This document shows, piece after piece, positions 31,553-32,327 of a DNA stretch of 32,327 nt. Where the stretch lies: the NCBI GenBank assembly GCA_031290135.1, contig JAITOE010000217.1, positions 1-32,327 of the forward strand, read 5' to 3'. The stretch is from Eubacteriales Family XIII. Incertae Sedis bacterium. Lineage in GTDB: Bacteria > Bacillota > Clostridia > Peptostreptococcales > Anaerovoracaceae. Below the pieces are notes generated by a model. It was not told the origin of the DNA, searched no databases, and was given only the letters and a program-made list of their open reading frames with translations. Position numbers and translations under genes: made by a program. Position 1 is the stretch's first letter. Every line of letters begins with the position of its first letter.

Positions 31553-31828
31553 TTATAGTATGAACAGCTCTTTTATATTCTCCTTGTGTACGCTCCGTTC
31601 AAAAGCGGCCTCTGCGTCGTCCAGCCCGCTCCGGTGCGTGATGACGGCGGTCGGCAGCTTTGCGTAATGGGAATTCGCGCTCAGCCAGGCGATCATGCGA
31701 TCCCAGGCAATAGGGCCGCCATAAGTCCCGATGATCTTTTTCGCGCTGCGTACCATAGGCGTAAAATCAATGGTTCCGGGCGAACCATAGATGCCCTCCA
31801 CCACAACGCGCCCCGTCTTGTCACACAT
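31553..31828 (-). pseudogene. C-terminal fragment of a zinc-type (MDR) alcohol/threonine dehydrogenase
   Basis: About 91 codons matching only the end of the medium-chain dehydrogenase family: CDKTGRVVVEGIYGSP, then FTPMVRSAKKIIGTYGGP and the C-terminal AAFERSVHKENIKELFIL. The catalytic zinc domain and most of the Rossmann fold, about 250 residues, are missing. Upstream in its frame a TAA stop occurs within a few codons of ATG 31828, where the sequence becomes the SDR gene in another frame. The start codon is incidental. It is a remnant, 47 bp ahead of the ThDP gene. Confidence 0.75.
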
Positions 31829-32084
31829 GTTCAGCGCTTACCTGGCCCGCGTCGGAAACATCCGCCACGGCGCCCGCCGCTCTCCGCCCCAGCGCACGAA
31901 TTTCGTCCATGACCGTCTCCGCCGTCAAAAGCACCTTTTCACTCTCAAATTCCTCGTAGGACTTCAGGTTGATGTCGATCACGCCGACGTCCGCGCCCAG
32001 CGATGCCAGATGCAGCGCATAAGACCGGCCCAGACCGCGCGCGGCGCCTGTGATCAATGCGGTTTTCCCGTCAAGTTTTCCCAT
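31821..32084 (-). pseudogene. N-terminal fragment of a short-chain dehydrogenase/reductase (SDR)
   Basis: 87 codons: the nucleotide-binding start GKLDGKTALITGAARGLGRS (TGxxxGxG motif), VIDINLKSYEE and ADVSDAGQV, then a stop four codons later. SDR proteins are about 250 aa with a Tyr-x3-Lys active site, which is absent here. The start is genuine: AAAGGAG is seven bases before ATG 32084. The reading frame runs directly into the middle of an MDR dehydrogenase, so a deletion has joined the two and removed the end of the SDR and the front of the MDR. The fragment should be inactive. Confidence 0.8.
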
Positions 32085-32152
32085 TTCCGACTCCTTTCTT
32101 CCTATTAGAGATATCTTTGATATAATTATAACAATGCCAAAACAGAAATCAT

Positions 32153-32170
32153 ATCACATGCAAATGTGAT
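32153..32170. promoter_or_regulatory. Operator-like palindrome upstream of the SDR remnant
   Basis: ATCACAT-GCAA-ATGTGAT: a perfect seven-base inverted repeat with a four-base spacer, about 70 bp upstream of the SDR start and just upstream of a TATAAT-like minus-strand hexamer near 32122-32127. It would suit a dimeric regulator, but the binding protein is unknown. Confidence 0.45.
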
Positions 32171-32327
32171 TTTGCGGAACGAATCGTGATAACTATTCAA
32201 ACATCTGGCCAAGAAAGGGTGGCACGTCGGGATTTCTCGGAGAAGAGGCATCTGCGGCAGCAAAGCTGCCCGCAAAAGGTTCGCTTAGCTATTTCATGCC
32301 TGCGGCAGGAAATAGAGCGAGACCATT
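32171..32327. other. Palindrome-rich intergenic end of window
   Basis: No coding frame recognised. Two hairpins, GGCAGC/GCTGCC (32255-32260 with 32265-32270) and an imperfect ATTTC...GAAAT with TGCC/GGCA (32291-32313), resemble the style of the structured repeats elsewhere, but no clear sequence match to them was found. The element, if any, continues beyond the window. Confidence 0.3.

Noticed and set aside
32219-32240. Resemblance of GGCACGTCGGGATTT to the 3' arm of the probable 6S RNA
   Set aside because: No complementary 5' arm or promoter is present upstream, so a second 6S gene is not supported.
1-32327. CRISPR arrays, rRNA genes, integrase or transposase genes
   Set aside because: No regularly spaced repeat array, rRNA-like sequence or recombinase motifs were seen anywhere in the window.

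Overview
The window is a GC-rich bacterial chromosome segment. Three S-layer-homology (SLH) repeats, two sigma-54 activators of the AcoR type, a DUF6714 protein and an ASKHA/2Fe-2S corrinoid-activase homologue suggest an anaerobic, S-layer-bearing bacterium, most likely a high-GC Bacillota (Clostridia or Negativicutes sense). I cannot place it further from sequence alone.

Layout. 1-303: two copies of a 94-bp sequence with terminator hairpins, then an unrecognised gene (304-975). 1107-5283: a nitrilase-family hydrolase diverging from a YgiQ-type radical SAM gene, which is translationally coupled to an orphan beta-class DNA methyltransferase. 5327-9444 (minus): an AcoR-like sigma-54 activator, an ABC permease and an ABC ATPase with degenerate motifs, with a large nested inverted-repeat element between the last two. 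9721-12849 (plus): a canonical -24/-12 promoter followed by an M24 (DddP-like) protein, a beta-hydroxyacid dehydrogenase and a bicupin. 12955-15015 (minus): a second AcoR-like activator. 15264-20080 (plus): another canonical -24/-12 promoter driving a thiamine-dependent 2-oxoacid/acetoin dehydrogenase operon. 20081-21114: debris of a type I restriction locus. 21115-22871: dapA (minus), a MITE-like element, a probable 6S RNA and a second copy of the structured repeat. 22872-26424: prmA, rsmE, mtaB and a HIT-family gene. 26525-28070: a DUF6714 reading frame run into a truncated SLH protein. 28122-29795: an ASKHA reductive activase with an apparently leaderless promoter. 29805-32084 (minus): a ThDP enzyme preceded by an SDR/MDR dehydrogenase chimera.

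How it works together. The centre of the window is a pair of sigma-54 modules. Each has an activator gene transcribed away from its target operon. Each target has a GG-N10-GC promoter, and each activator/promoter gap carries palindromes built from the same half-site, TG(G/T)CACA. One module controls the uncharacterised M24/dehydrogenase/bicupin set. The other controls a dehydrogenase complex of unusual build: E1-beta is fused to an E2 core that lacks a lipoyl domain, and the only lipoyl domain in the operon sits on E3. These two modules are my best candidates for an undescribed system. Elsewhere there are three places where two unrelated truncated genes are joined end to end (RhuM/HsdS, DUF6714/SLH, SDR/MDR), and a family of structured palindromic repeats, which together point to a rearranging genome or, less interestingly, to assembly joins.
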